DNA of 64,000 nt from Candidatus Manganitrophaceae bacterium (GCA_016200325.1 JACQEZ010000008.1:124001-188000), one strand, 5' to 3'. Counted from the first letter of the stretch, positions 47,556 to 56,169 are shown. Numbers and translations are program-made. The notes: generated from the sequence alone by a model not told the origin.

Positions 47556-47984
47556 ATGGGAAAAAAGAAGGCGACCGAAGCAGCGGAACCGTGGAAAGAA
47601 CGGGGCATCCCGAGAACCTTTGGAGAGAAGGCTTATCGGCTCCAACAGCTCTTTACCGACTGGCTGGATGGAAACATGGACCGTCTCAAATTTCGGGATG
47701 ACGGCGACTGGATTACCACCCGAATGGTTGAGTTGCTGCTGCTGGAAAAGGCGGCCGAGTGCAGCAGCCGCACGCGGGTCGACTCGATGCGGCTGGTCGC
47801 CACCGACATGATGTCGAAGATCGTAAAAGATCCTACCACGCTCAAGGAGATCGAGGCCAAGATCGACGAGCTGTTCAGAGATCTCGAAGCCTATGACGAG
47901 ATGGGCCTAAATGACCCACGCTACCACGCCAAGGTCCGCGAGCTAACAGACAAGTTGTCCGGAAAAAACAAACCGACAGAATAA
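47556..47984 (+). CDS. Hypothetical helical protein
   Basis: A 142-residue, mostly helical, charged protein with no signal peptide. GGAGG precedes the ATG. Core features are WKERGIPRTFGEKAYRLQQLF at the N-terminus and an amphipathic C-terminal half (KDPTTLKEIEAKIDELFRDLEAYDEMG). No family recognised. Codon use matches the core genome rather than the AT-rich genes that follow. Confidence 0.6.
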   Translation: MGKKKATEAAEPWKERGIPRTFGEKAYRLQQLFTDWLDGNMDRLKFRDDGDWITTRMVELLLLEKAAECSSRTRVDSMRLVATDMMSKIVKDPTTLKEIEAKIDELFRDLEAYDEMGLNDPRYHAKVRELTDKLSGKNKPTE

Positions 47985-48143
47985 AACCATCCGCTATTAA
48001 AGCTGATCCGCATCGCTCTCTTCTATTTGGCTTATCGTACTTAACATAATATGTATTATCAGACGTTACTTGTCACAGTCCGCCGTGGATTCGTCATCTA
48101 ATAAAACGCTTAGGAATCGACCCTCGCTGATATACTTTTCAAC

Positions 48144-48416
48144 ATGTTAGAACTCTTAGGTGTTGAAGATCACGGAGCAACTATTACTGTGACACTCCGC
48201 CTGAATAAGCGTCTCGCGGGGTACTTTATGGGAATATTGGACCACGTGACAGGAATCGCCCGGCAGCTCCACTGGAAAGCGAAATGCGGCAATGCTGAGC
48301 GCCGGGCAATCCTTAAAAGCCTTCCCAAATGGCTATACCAGAAGAAATTAACTAAAGTCCGAGATGAGATTTACAATCTTACCCCACGAATTTATGAAAG
48401 ATTCTCTCCAGATTAG
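48144..48416 (+). CDS. Hypothetical small protein in the accessory region
   Basis: A 90-residue basic protein (GILDHVTGIARQLHWKAKCG; WLYQKKLTKVRDEIYNL). No clear ribosome site before the ATG and no recognised family. It is convergent with the HEPN-like gene, 13 bp between stops. Called at moderate confidence on open frame and composition only. Confidence 0.42.
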   Translation: MLELLGVEDHGATITVTLRLNKRLAGYFMGILDHVTGIARQLHWKAKCGNAERRAILKSLPKWLYQKKLTKVRDEIYNLTPRIYERFSPD

Positions 48417-48429
48417 TCAAATTGAACCC

Positions 48430-49188
48430 CTATAATTCAGTATGAGCCCTCCACGCAAAACCGCGACTTGCCGGAAAAGCAACCACCAAATCATAAAGAG
48501 CCTGAATTACATCATCAAGTAAACTCGGCCGTCCAGAAAAAAAGTCTTCGACTATTGGCTCACTGTCCGTAATCTCTTTTATATACTTTTGTGCGGCAGC
48601 ATCTGCAAAGTAAAATCTAAACTGCCTAAGCAATTTACCACCAGCACTAACCCGGGATATATAAGGTTCTTTGCCTGAAACAAAAAACTTGCTATAACCA
48701 ATAAATAATTCACCTGCATCGTAATGAAAGGCCAGCTTATTACGTATCGTCCAAAGAGCTTTCACAAGAGGATCACTGGAATTTTTACCGTGAGCAGACT
48801 CATAAGCAGCCTTTTTTAACGAATTCCAGGAAGCCCTTCCTTTCGAGCTAATTTTATTTACCAGCTTCGCAAACGCAGGGTGATTTATTATGTTTTTATT
48901 CTTCCTTATCAACCTAAGAAGTTCATCGATGACCCCCGCCAAAATTCGCGTAATAACCGTGTCCAATCCACAAAGCTGTCCCCTTTTTTGTGAGACTGCA
49001 GTAAGATCCTTTAAACGATCATCTAAAAAAGCCTGCACATAAATTGTATCGCGAAGATCATTTAAAACAAGCGCCAGAGCCAATATTAAATTACAGACGT
49101 ATTGTGGTGTCTCATTATCACCGATAAAAACCGCCGGATCGAAAGTTTCGAGTGAGCTCAGATCCGACCATATCTCATCGAACTCCAT
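48430..49188 (-). CDS. Hypothetical protein with HEPN-like R-N-x4-H motif
   Basis: A 252-residue, all-helical protein, AT-rich compared with the core genome. Near residue 168 it carries TIRNKLAFHYD, matching the R-N-x4-H motif of HEPN-superfamily ribonucleases found in toxins and phage-defence systems. No signal peptide. AGAGGGGG lies six bases before the ATG at 49188; an upstream ATG at 49236 has none. No obvious antitoxin partner is adjacent. Whether it is an RNase or merely resembles one cannot be decided from one motif. The composition fits horizontal transfer. Confidence 0.6.
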   Translation of the reverse strand: MEFDEIWSDLSSLETFDPAVFIGDNETPQYVCNLILALALVLNDLRDTIYVQAFLDDRLKDLTAVSQKRGQLCGLDTVITRILAGVIDELLRLIRKNKNIINHPAFAKLVNKISSKGRASWNSLKKAAYESAHGKNSSDPLVKALWTIRNKLAFHYDAGELFIGYSKFFVSGKEPYISRVSAGGKLLRQFRFYFADAAAQKYIKEITDSEPIVEDFFSGRPSLLDDVIQALYDLVVAFPASRGFAWRAHTEL

Positions 49189-49360
49189 CAAAACCCCCTC
49201 TTCCCAATAATTTATTAAATTTTCCCAAATTAACATTTTCTATTTTAAAAGAAAAGAATAAAGCCAATGAAACTAAGGTATCCGAGAGAGCTGACAGCGC
49301 GCCCCGAAAAGCGGTCACGCCGCCAGCATTCCCGATCTATCAGTATGCCAGCTTTCCCCT

Positions 49361-49422
49361 TTTATTCATCCAATCCACCCCCCGACCTCGAAGCGAGGGG
49401 GGCGGTTGGATGAATTTTAAAA
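49361..49422 (+). repeat. Hairpin element, copy A
   Basis: ATTCATCCAA ... TTGGATGAAT arms (outer stem 10 bp) with an inner CCCCCC/GGGGGG-type stem around ACCTCGAAGCGA. It lies just upstream of the small gene at 49434; a near-identical copy is at 51643-51704. Confidence 0.75.
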
Positions 49423-49433
49423 GGGAGGAAACC

Positions 49434-49595
49434 ATGACATACACGATCACCGGGACCATCGCAGGCAAACAGTACTCTTTCGCGTCACCGTGTCTCAGTA
49501 AAGCGGTGGCCCGTTGGGCCGAACTGAAAGATGTTGCAAGGAATAATTTTGAGTTTAGAAGCAGCACAAATCTCCGCTCAATTTTGAGCTTCTGA
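49434..49595 (+). CDS. Small hypothetical protein (53 residues)
   Basis: MTYTITGTIAGKQYSF, then ASPCLSKAVARWAELKDVA, with an excellent ribosome site (GGGAGG, seven bases before). The alternation of Thr/Ile at the start suggests a small beta-hairpin followed by a helix. No family recognised. It follows directly on hairpin copy A, which may regulate it. Confidence 0.55.
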   Translation: MTYTITGTIAGKQYSFASPCLSKAVARWAELKDVARNNFEFRSSTNLRSILSF

Positions 49596-49662
49596 AGTAA
49601 CTCTGCTAGCATACCAACTGGTTATTTATGTATAATACGACTAGATCCCCCTGAGCTTAGAG

Positions 49663-50067
49663 ATGAGAGAGACGGCGCGCAGTATTTTAATCGTCGATGA
49701 CCATGAAGATACCCTGAAGCTTTACTCACAGGTTCTCTTGAGAAACGGTTATGAAGTCGCGATCGCGAGAGATGGGGAAGAGGCGCTGGAGTGGATCGAC
49801 AAATACCCGCCCAACCTCGTTGTCCTGGACATCATGATGCCAAGCCTCAATGGGTGGGAGGTCTGTCGGAGGATTAAAAATACCCCTGCCTTGAGTTCCG
49901 TGATCGTCCTGATTGTCAGCTCAGGCATTCGCCGCGACGGGGCCTTACAGCAACTCGCTTCCGAGTGCGGCGCGGTGGAAGTGGTGCCGAAGCCACTTTC
50001 CCCACCGGAGCTTCTTACCAAAATTAAGACTTATCTTAAAAACCCTCCCTCCAGATCAGCCGCTTAG
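49663..50067 (+). CDS. Single-domain response regulator
   Basis: A 134-residue receiver-only protein. LIVDDHED (acidic pair), phosphoacceptor in VVLDIMMPSLNGWE, switch Ser in IVSSGIR, and the Lys in VVPKPLSPPEL. Tail ends in Pro/Ser/Ala. Orphan: no kinase directly next to it; it belongs to the cluster of receivers at 49.6-52.6 kb. Confidence 0.9.
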   Translation: MRETARSILIVDDHEDTLKLYSQVLLRNGYEVAIARDGEEALEWIDKYPPNLVVLDIMMPSLNGWEVCRRIKNTPALSSVIVLIVSSGIRRDGALQQLASECGAVEVVPKPLSPPELLTKIKTYLKNPPSRSAA

Positions 50068-50352
50068 TTGTGTTCGCTTCTCGTAGGCTTCCTATTACGT
50101 CTCGTCGGCCCTTTTGAAAGGCACCCTACCCTCCTTGCCGGGACTCTTTTTAATTCCGCTCACTCCCTTCCTTGGAAGGATAGTCCGGCGCAGGGGATGC
50201 CTGCGCTTTCGATTCTCTCAATGTCAAAAAAGAAAGGCGTCAGCGACAACCGGCCGGGCGATGTGGTCAGATATATCGGTGATTTGAAATAGAGCGGATG
50301 ATGGATAAATGAATATACTTTATCGCATTAGAACGGGTTTCTGAAAGAACAA

Positions 50353-50817
50353 TCAGACGATACGAAGGGAGGGCGCCTTACTGGACCTTGAAAGATGTTT
50401 TCTCACATGCTCTAATATTTCTAATGGGTATACAGGTTTAATCAGATATTGGCAAACACCCAAAGCATAGGACCGCTCGATCAAAAGTTTGTCCGGCATG
50501 GCGCTGACGATTAAAACCGGGACGTTCTTCATGCTTGCGAGGTTTTTGAGCGTTTCGAGAACGTTTAGGCCATTTCTGTCCGGAAGGATTAAATCGAGGA
50601 TCACCAGCGCAGGCGCCTCTCGCTTTGCGCGCTCAATCGCCTCCGCGCCGCTTCTTGCCGGAACAACAAGATACCCCCCTTCTTCCAAAACGGCCGAAAG
50701 GATCGTAATGGTATCTGCATCGTCATCGACTGCGAGGATCTTGGGGACGGCCACCGGTATTGACCTCAATGAATGCTTATCATAGCAATCATATACCGGA
50801 AGCCTTTCCGTTCGCAA
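50353..50817 (-). CDS. Single-domain response regulator (paralogue of 50971-51426)
   Basis: Up to 154 residues. Receiver with KILAVDDDADT, phosphoacceptor in LVILDLILPDRNGL, a switch Ser in LIVSAMPDK and Lys in CQYLIKPVYP. It has an N-terminal extension of about 24 residues before the fold. Roughly two thirds identical to the next gene, including RSGAEAIE and LILPDRNGL. A start nearer the fold is possible. Confidence 0.9.
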   Translation of the reverse strand: MRTERLPVYDCYDKHSLRSIPVAVPKILAVDDDADTITILSAVLEEGGYLVVPARSGAEAIERAKREAPALVILDLILPDRNGLNVLETLKNLASMKNVPVLIVSAMPDKLLIERSYALGVCQYLIKPVYPLEILEHVRKHLSRSSKAPSLRIV

Positions 50818-50970
50818 TCATAATTGGCGCTTCATACAAGAGCCTGAGTCGGCACGGGAGGAGGTTGTCAAACGAACAGGGTAACGCTTCAGAATAAACA
50901 ATATAGGAATCCGGCGCCTTCTTTACAGAAAAAGAAGCCGATCGGCCCCTTGCGATAAAGTTCGGTTGTC

Positions 50971-51426
50971 TTAACAGGCCGCTTTATTCCCCCTGGGAAG
51001 ATGCTCCCTCACCCGATTCAAGAGATCTGAAGGGTAGATCGGTTTCGTCAAATATTCGCGGACGCCGAGGGAATACGATCGTTCCTTGGAATATTTATCC
51101 GACATCGCGCTCACGACTAAAATGGGGACATTCTTTAAAGGGGCGATCTTTTTAATCGCCTCGAGAATGTCTAGACCATTTCTATCTGGAAGGATTAAAT
51201 CGAGTAAAACCAGCGCAGGCAACTCTCGCTCAGCAAGCTCAATCGCCTCTGCGCCGCTCCTTGCGGAGATAACCGCATACCCCGCCCTTTCCAGGATGCT
51301 GGAAAGGATCGTAACGGTATCTGCATTGTCATCGACCGCCAATATCTTGGGGATCGCGGAGCCGATATCGGCCTCCATATGAGGGTTATAAAGCGTCATA
51401 TCACACCGAAGCCTTTCTACTTGCAA
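50971..51426 (-). CDS. Single-domain response regulator (paralogue of 50353-50817)
   Basis: 151 residues, receiver with ILAVDDNADT, LVLLDLILPDRNGL, VVSAMSDKYSKERSY and REYLTKPIYP. The similarity to the neighbouring paralogue extends into the 5' region (CATAATTxG-type sequence before each start), so the two arose by tandem duplication. No output domain. Confidence 0.9.
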   Translation of the reverse strand: MQVERLRCDMTLYNPHMEADIGSAIPKILAVDDNADTVTILSSILERAGYAVISARSGAEAIELAERELPALVLLDLILPDRNGLDILEAIKKIAPLKNVPILVVSAMSDKYSKERSYSLGVREYLTKPIYPSDLLNRVREHLPRGNKAAC

Positions 51427-51813
51427 CCATAATTAGAGTTAAATAAACGCTTTAGATGTTTAGATATACGAAGCGGCGTCCGCCATAAAGGTTGCCTCAA
51501 AAAAGGAGGTCGATACGCAACCAGACGGAATGCTAACACAATGAAGATCGGCTATCTGTCATTCAACGTACACGGGTAACGCAATGATAACCGAATCCTC
51601 GTCGGGCGCGGTTCACTGACCGTCGGAGATCGGCTTTCTCTCTTTATTCATCCAATCCATCCCCGACCTCGAAGCGAAGGGGGAGGTTGGATGAATTTTA
51701 AAAAGAGGCGCTGATGATACAAGATTTTTACAGATGAGACAGGCTGGATTTATCGGGATCCGAGCGCGGAAATTCTTTTCTTTGTCGAGAGGCGAATGGC
51801 GGTGAGACGACGA
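51427..51813. other. Intergenic region with hairpin copy B
   Basis: About 390 bp. Main content is hairpin copy B at 51643-51704 (separate entry). After it, an ATG at about 51713 opens a frame that stops after a few codons, while another frame remains open toward 51800, so a decayed small gene is possible. No intact gene is called. Confidence 0.5.
51643..51704 (+). repeat. Hairpin element, copy B
   Basis: Near-identical to 49361-49422: the ATTCATCCAATCC and GTTGGATGAAT arms and the CCCCGACCTCGAAGCGA core are kept, with a few substitutions. Downstream there is no intact small gene. Confidence 0.75.
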
Positions 51814-52041
51814 TTAACTGAACGTTCCTTCAAAATTCAGATAGCCCTTTTGAACGGCATAGTGGACCAGCTGTCCGCTATGCCGCAGGGCGAGCTTGTT
51901 CATGATCTCGACACGGTGCATTTGGACCGCATCGATCGACAGACAAAACTTCTCGGCCAGCTGCTGATCGGTTAAGCCCTCTGCCACGAGTTGAAGCACT
52001 TCCTTCTCTCTCTTCGTCAGTCCACCAGACACAGATTCCAT
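51814..52041 (-). CDS. LuxR-type DNA-binding domain alone
   Basis: A 75-residue protein that is only a GerE/LuxR helix-turn-helix: LTKREKEVLQLVAEGLTDQQ, LAEKFCLSIDAVQMHRVEIM, NKLALRHSGQLVHYAV. The typical KTV of the recognition helix is DAVQMH, a variant seen in NarL-type regulators. There is no receiver in the same chain. It may dimerise freely or be regulated by one of the surrounding separate receivers. Confidence 0.9.
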   Translation of the reverse strand: MESVSGGLTKREKEVLQLVAEGLTDQQLAEKFCLSIDAVQMHRVEIMNKLALRHSGQLVHYAVQKGYLNFEGTFS

Positions 52042-52182
52042 CGATGTATCTCCATTGGGTTAAGTGGGGGCGGCAGAGTCATTTATACCAGAGTTTTTTG
52101 AATCGGCAAGTTCAGGCGGATAAAATCGGCGGACCGACCGACGCAGGAGCAAAGGGAATACGAAAGGAGGAAAGGTCAAAGA

Positions 52183-52560
52183 CTACATTTCAATGGCAGG
52201 AAGGTGCGTTTTGATTTTTTGAAGGAGCCCCTCCGGGCTGAGCGGTTTCGTTAAATAATCACTCGCGGAGAGGGGAAAGCCTTGCTCAGGCTGAAAAGAG
52301 CCGACCTTTTCGGTCAGTATTAAAATAGGAATGTCTTTGGTGATTGGATTTTTGCCGAGCGCCTCGAAGACGGCACTCCAATCTCTTCTCGAATGAAAGA
52401 CATCCACCACGATCAAGGAGGGGATATCTCGCTCGGCATTCCGAAGGACTTCCGAGCCCTCTTTCGCCGTGATGACGGTATATCCGGCGCTCTGAACGAT
52501 CGCCGCGATAATTTCGAGCATGTCGACCATCTCATCGACCACTAAGATTTTATGAGGCAA
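52183..52560 (-). CDS. Single-domain response regulator (divergent)
   Basis: A 125-residue receiver-only protein. ILVVDEMVDML has one Asp and one Glu at the acidic pair position, the phosphoacceptor is in IVVDVFHSRRDW, where the usual MP is replaced, a Thr switch is in LILTEKV and Lys in DYLTKPLSPEG. The altered active-site loop suggests slower or no phosphorylation. Orphan, in the receiver cluster. Confidence 0.85.
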   Translation of the reverse strand: MPHKILVVDEMVDMLEIIAAIVQSAGYTVITAKEGSEVLRNAERDIPSLIVVDVFHSRRDWSAVFEALGKNPITKDIPILILTEKVGSFQPEQGFPLSASDYLTKPLSPEGLLQKIKTHLPAIEM

Positions 52561-52921
52561 CGTCCACCCTTCACCTCTTATTCAGTTCAATCCTGAAGAG
52601 AGCCGCCTTGGATTTTATAGAAAGCGCTTCCCTATTACAATCGATGAAATACTCTGCGGAGTTCAACGCAACGCCGGCAAAAGCGGCGTTCCGGCCGGAT
52701 CGTGCCCCGGATCATGTCGATCATGCGGAGAAGCGTACCCAAGGAGAGATCGGGCTGCGATTGAAACAGAGGGTGGGCCTCCCCTCTTCTTGAAGCCCTC
52801 CCCTTTTTGTCGGGATACGCTGAATAGAAATAATGCAATTAAGTATTTACAGCTCCTGCCTTTCATGATAAATTCACCAGACGGGCATACGACGGCCGAT
52901 GGCCGCCAAGGAGGGAGGCGA
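52561..52921. other. Intergenic region, no gene seen
   Basis: About 360 bp. Short overlapping frames have no ribosome site or recognisable sequence. The last 30 bp contain the ribosome site (AAGGAGGGA) of the next small gene. Confidence 0.5.
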
Positions 52922-53113
52922 ATGAAGACACGCATCGTGATGGAATTGGGATTCGTGAGGGTCGAAACATCCAAGATGGTTCTTTTCGTCAGCACGCAAG
53001 GGAAGCACCGGAGAAAGATCGAGGCGATCAAAAAAGCGCTGGTCGAACATCCCGACGCGGAAATCTTCGGCCTGACCGCGCTGGAACTCAATGAGCTCCA
53101 GATTGAAAGATAA
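52922..53113 (+). CDS. Small hypothetical protein (63 residues)
   Basis: MKTRIVMELGFVRVETSKMV, then LFVSTQGKHRRKIEAIKKAL and VEHPDAEIFGLTALELNELQ: a predicted beta-beta-alpha-beta layout, with a strong AAGGAGGGAGG ribosome site. No family recognised. An upstream ATG at 52790 is in frame but has no ribosome site. Confidence 0.55.
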   Translation: MKTRIVMELGFVRVETSKMVLFVSTQGKHRRKIEAIKKALVEHPDAEIFGLTALELNELQIER

Positions 53114-53258
53114 CGAAGACCGGCCCGCGTCCCGTTCCCGAAATAACCCTCTACTGTATCGCCTCGGTATCGCCTCAAACGCGCCCGAATCCGATTTGTC
53201 CATTCCGCGCCATCCGTGCTAGAATAAACCGTTTTTTCAAATAGGGGAGAGAACCGGG

Positions 53259-53834
53259 ATGGGAAGTTGGCGGCGGATCAAGCGCGATCTTGCGTTGGCA
53301 GCGATGGGGGTTCAGGAGGCGACGGTCGCCATCGCCGAGCGGGTTCACCAACGGGTGGAGACGGTCAAAACGTCCTTGGCGATGGCCGACCTGGAACAGC
53401 AGATCCGGCAGAGCCAGGCGACGCTCGGTGAGAAGATTTATCGAAAGCTAGAGGCCGGCGTGACCGATCTCGATCTTCTGTCGAAGGAGACCGAGCTCGC
53501 CCTTCTCGGGAAAGAGATCGAAGCGCTTCAAGCGGAGCTGACGATTCTCGAAGCGCACACCGCCGTCGATGAGCCGGTCCATCTCTTCGAGCAGCTGCTC
53601 GCCCAATCCGACCTCGTTTTCCAACAGGTGACCGTCTCGGAGCAATTTCCTTGGATCGGAAAACCGCTTCGGGAGTGGGCGTTGCCGGAGGACATGCGGA
53701 TTCTCTTCGTTCAGAAAAACAGCCAGGTCGAAATCGCTTACGGCGGGACGATCATCGGGATGCACGACCAGGTCGCCTTCATCGGCCCCAAAAGTAAAAC
53801 CTACCTCTACAAACACTTCTGGATCACCCGTTAG
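53259..53834 (+). CDS. Coiled-coil protein with TrkA-C (RCK-C)-like domain
   Basis: A 191-residue soluble protein. Residues about 25-105 are a long coiled coil (VHQRVETVKTSL ... ETELALLGKEIEALQAEL). Residues about 125-188 match the TrkA-C fold (VSEQFPWIGKPLREWALPED, MRILFVQKNSQVEIAY, MHDQVAFIGP), the ligand-binding module of potassium-channel and transporter regulators. GGGGAGAG precedes the ATG. No transporter is adjacent, so it may regulate one elsewhere. Function not known. Confidence 0.7.
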   Translation: MGSWRRIKRDLALAAMGVQEATVAIAERVHQRVETVKTSLAMADLEQQIRQSQATLGEKIYRKLEAGVTDLDLLSKETELALLGKEIEALQAELTILEAHTAVDEPVHLFEQLLAQSDLVFQQVTVSEQFPWIGKPLREWALPEDMRILFVQKNSQVEIAYGGTIIGMHDQVAFIGPKSKTYLYKHFWITR

Positions 53835-53854
53835 CGCCGTCTTTATCCGTTTGA

Positions 53855-55072
53855 TCAGCTGCTCACCTCCGCCTGTGAGATCCGGTGCGGGAGCAAAACG
53901 ATAAAGGTCGTCCCCTTTCCGAAGACACTCTCGACGGCAATCTCTCCCTTCAACAAGGAGACGAGCTCCTTCACGATCGCCAGCCCCAGCCCCACCCCGC
54001 CGAACTCCCGCGTCGTCGTTCGATCGACCTGATGAAACGCGTCGAAGATTCTTGAAAATTGATTCGGAGGAATGCCGATGCCGGTGTCTTGGACGACGAT
54101 TTCAATCCCTTCATTCCGCAGCCGCCTCCGGATGGAGATCGTCACCCCACCGCTCTCCGTAAACTTCAGGGCGTTGGAGAGAAGATTCGTGATGATCTGC
54201 CGGATTTTGTAAGGGTCCGATTCTATCATCGGAAGGCCCTCTTCAATTTCCCACGCAACCGAGAGCGACTTCTTCTCGAACAGCGGCCGTATCCCGATAT
54301 GAACATCTTCCAGCAGCTCCGGAAGATCGACGACTTCAATGTTGACCGGCATTTTTCGAGATTCGATTTTGGTGAGATCGAGCAGGTCGTCGACCAGCTT
54401 CAACTGATCTCTCGCATTTTTGAAAACCCCTTCCAGCGGCTCCTTCTGCGTGTCGGCCACCGGACCGTACACCCCGTCAAGCAACAGCTGGGTGTAGCCG
54501 ATAATGGCATTGAGCGGGGTCCGCAGCTCATGCGAGACGGCGGAGAGAAAATACGACTTCGTTTGATTCGCCTCCTCCGCCTCGATCGTTTTTTGTTTCA
54601 GCTGCTGATTGGCCCCGAGGAGTTCGGCGGTTCGCGCTTCCACCCGGCTTTCCAATTGGGAATGCGCCTCCCACAGCGCGCGCTGGGCGGCCTCGTATTC
54701 CGTCCGCAACCGCTCCTTCTCCAGCGTCTCCTTCACCGACAAAGAGAGCTGGAAGAGATATTTCTTCAGGACATAATCGCTGAGCCCCGCCTTCATCCCC
54801 TTCACGGCGATCTCTTCATTCCCGGTGTCGGTCACCATGATGACGGGGAGGTGAGGATGACGCTCCTTGAATTGGGAGAGGACCCAGAGCCCGTCGGTCC
54901 AGTTGAGCCGATAGTCGGTGAAAACCAGGTCGAAGCCGCCCCGGGCGATCGCATCGTCAAAATCTTTTTTTCGAAAGGCTTCGGTATAAATCGATGCGGG
55001 ATACTCTTTCTTCAATTCCTGAATAATCAGCTCGCGATCATCCGGATTGTCGTCGACGATCAGAAACTTCAA
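53855..55072 (-). CDS. REC-histidine kinase (soluble hybrid)
   Basis: A 405-residue protein: receiver (about 1-125; LIVDDNPDD, phosphoacceptor in LVFTDYRLNWTDG, Lys in YVLKKYLF), coiled coil (130-175), HisKA with YFLSAVSHELRTPLNAIIGY (phospho-His), and HATPase (NLLSNALKFTES, DTGIGIP, GVGLGLAI). The missing Pro after the receiver's Lys and the YRLNW loop are typical of receivers that sense kinase partners. It overlaps the following kinase gene by 4 bp (its start is within that gene's stop), so they are co-expressed. Confidence 0.92.
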   Translation of the reverse strand: MKFLIVDDNPDDRELIIQELKKEYPASIYTEAFRKKDFDDAIARGGFDLVFTDYRLNWTDGLWVLSQFKERHPHLPVIMVTDTGNEEIAVKGMKAGLSDYVLKKYLFQLSLSVKETLEKERLRTEYEAAQRALWEAHSQLESRVEARTAELLGANQQLKQKTIEAEEANQTKSYFLSAVSHELRTPLNAIIGYTQLLLDGVYGPVADTQKEPLEGVFKNARDQLKLVDDLLDLTKIESRKMPVNIEVVDLPELLEDVHIGIRPLFEKKSLSVAWEIEEGLPMIESDPYKIRQIITNLLSNALKFTESGGVTISIRRRLRNEGIEIVVQDTGIGIPPNQFSRIFDAFHQVDRTTTREFGGVGLGLAIVKELVSLLKGEIAVESVFGKGTTFIVLLPHRISQAEVSS

Positions 55073-56142
55073 CGCGCCTCCCGCCGCTCCTGCGGCTCGG
55101 CCACTTCAAGCTCAATCCAAAACCGGCTTCCGATCCCCTCGGACGAATCGGCCCCCACCCGACCGCCCATGATTTCAATCACCTTTTGAACCGTCGACAG
55201 GCCCAGACCAAATCCGGGATATTCCTCGATGCTATGCAGACGGACGAAAGGAGAAAAAATCCGACCCAGATTTTCGGATGAAATCCCGATGCCATTGTCC
55301 TGAATTTCGATCCGGCAAATTCCGACGCGCACGGAGGCGGAGAGGGTCACCCGGGGCCGGGTTCCGGGGGCGACATATTTAACGGCATTCGAGAGGAGGT
55401 TGGTCAACGCCGCTTTCAGCAGGGTCGGGTCGGCCTGGACGGCGGGAAGATCTCCCTCGACGCGGACCTCCCCCTTCGCCGCTTCGACCTCCTCCTCCAC
55501 GTTCCTCAAACAGCTTTCCACCAAAGAGGCGAGGCGGACGCTGCGGAGGGCGATTTTCTTCTGTCCCAGCCGGGAAAATGCCAGGAGTGAATCGATTAAC
55601 TCCCATGCCTGCTCGGCAACGGAGTAAATGCGCTCGAGCTGATGCTGTCCGCGCGCATTGAGCTTCTCCGGCTGTTCATTGATTAATAATTTTGCAAAGC
55701 TCGAGATTACACGCACCGGCGCCCGCAGGTCGTGCGTCAGCGCTTGAGCGTAGGTCTCCAGCTCATCGTTGCGAACCTTCAGCTCGGAGGAGAACTGTCG
55801 CGAACGGAGCAATACATCGACCCGCACCTGCAGTTCCACCTTGTCCACCGGATTGATAATCAACTCGTCTATACTTTCCCAGAGGTGCTGTTTGAAGAGG
55901 CCGACATCGTGTCTCGGAACGATCAGGAGGAACGGAAGAAATCGGGGACGATCGGCCTCTCTCCTCGATTGGATTTCTTTGACCCAGCGATGGAGGGCCG
56001 GGCCGTCGACGATGCCGAGGTCAAAGGGTTGGCCGAGCGCCGCTTCGGAATCAGCGACAACCACCGGGTGGCGCGGCTCCAGCCATTCCGCCAACAGCCG
56101 GCGATTTTCCTTATGGTCGATCAGAAGCAAGATACGGTTCAT
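55069..56142 (-). CDS. Histidine kinase with degenerate receiver
   Basis: A 357-residue kinase. Residues 1-118 look like a receiver that has lost its acidic pocket (LLIDHKENRRLL; VDGPAL instead of the phosphoacceptor motif), then HisKA with LTHDLRAPVRVISSFAKL (phospho-His) and HATPase (LTNLLSNAVKYV, DNGIGIS, GFGLGLSTV). The kinase core resembles bacteriophytochrome/Cph1-type kinases. It overlaps the REC-kinase gene by 4 bp and follows the KaiC-like gene by 27 bp. Probably part of a KaiC-linked signalling unit. Confidence 0.9.
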   Translation of the reverse strand: MNRILLLIDHKENRRLLAEWLEPRHPVVVADSEAALGQPFDLGIVDGPALHRWVKEIQSRREADRPRFLPFLLIVPRHDVGLFKQHLWESIDELIINPVDKVELQVRVDVLLRSRQFSSELKVRNDELETYAQALTHDLRAPVRVISSFAKLLINEQPEKLNARGQHQLERIYSVAEQAWELIDSLLAFSRLGQKKIALRSVRLASLVESCLRNVEEEVEAAKGEVRVEGDLPAVQADPTLLKAALTNLLSNAVKYVAPGTRPRVTLSASVRVGICRIEIQDNGIGISSENLGRIFSPFVRLHSIEEYPGFGLGLSTVQKVIEIMGGRVGADSSEGIGSRFWIELEVAEPQERREAR

Positions 56143-56169
56143 ATCACTACGTTTAGGGTCCGACGCGGT

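Noticed and set aside
50068-50292. 74-residue frame after the 49663 receiver gene
   Set aside because: Starts directly after the receiver's stop without a ribosome site and has no plausible domain; probable chance frame.
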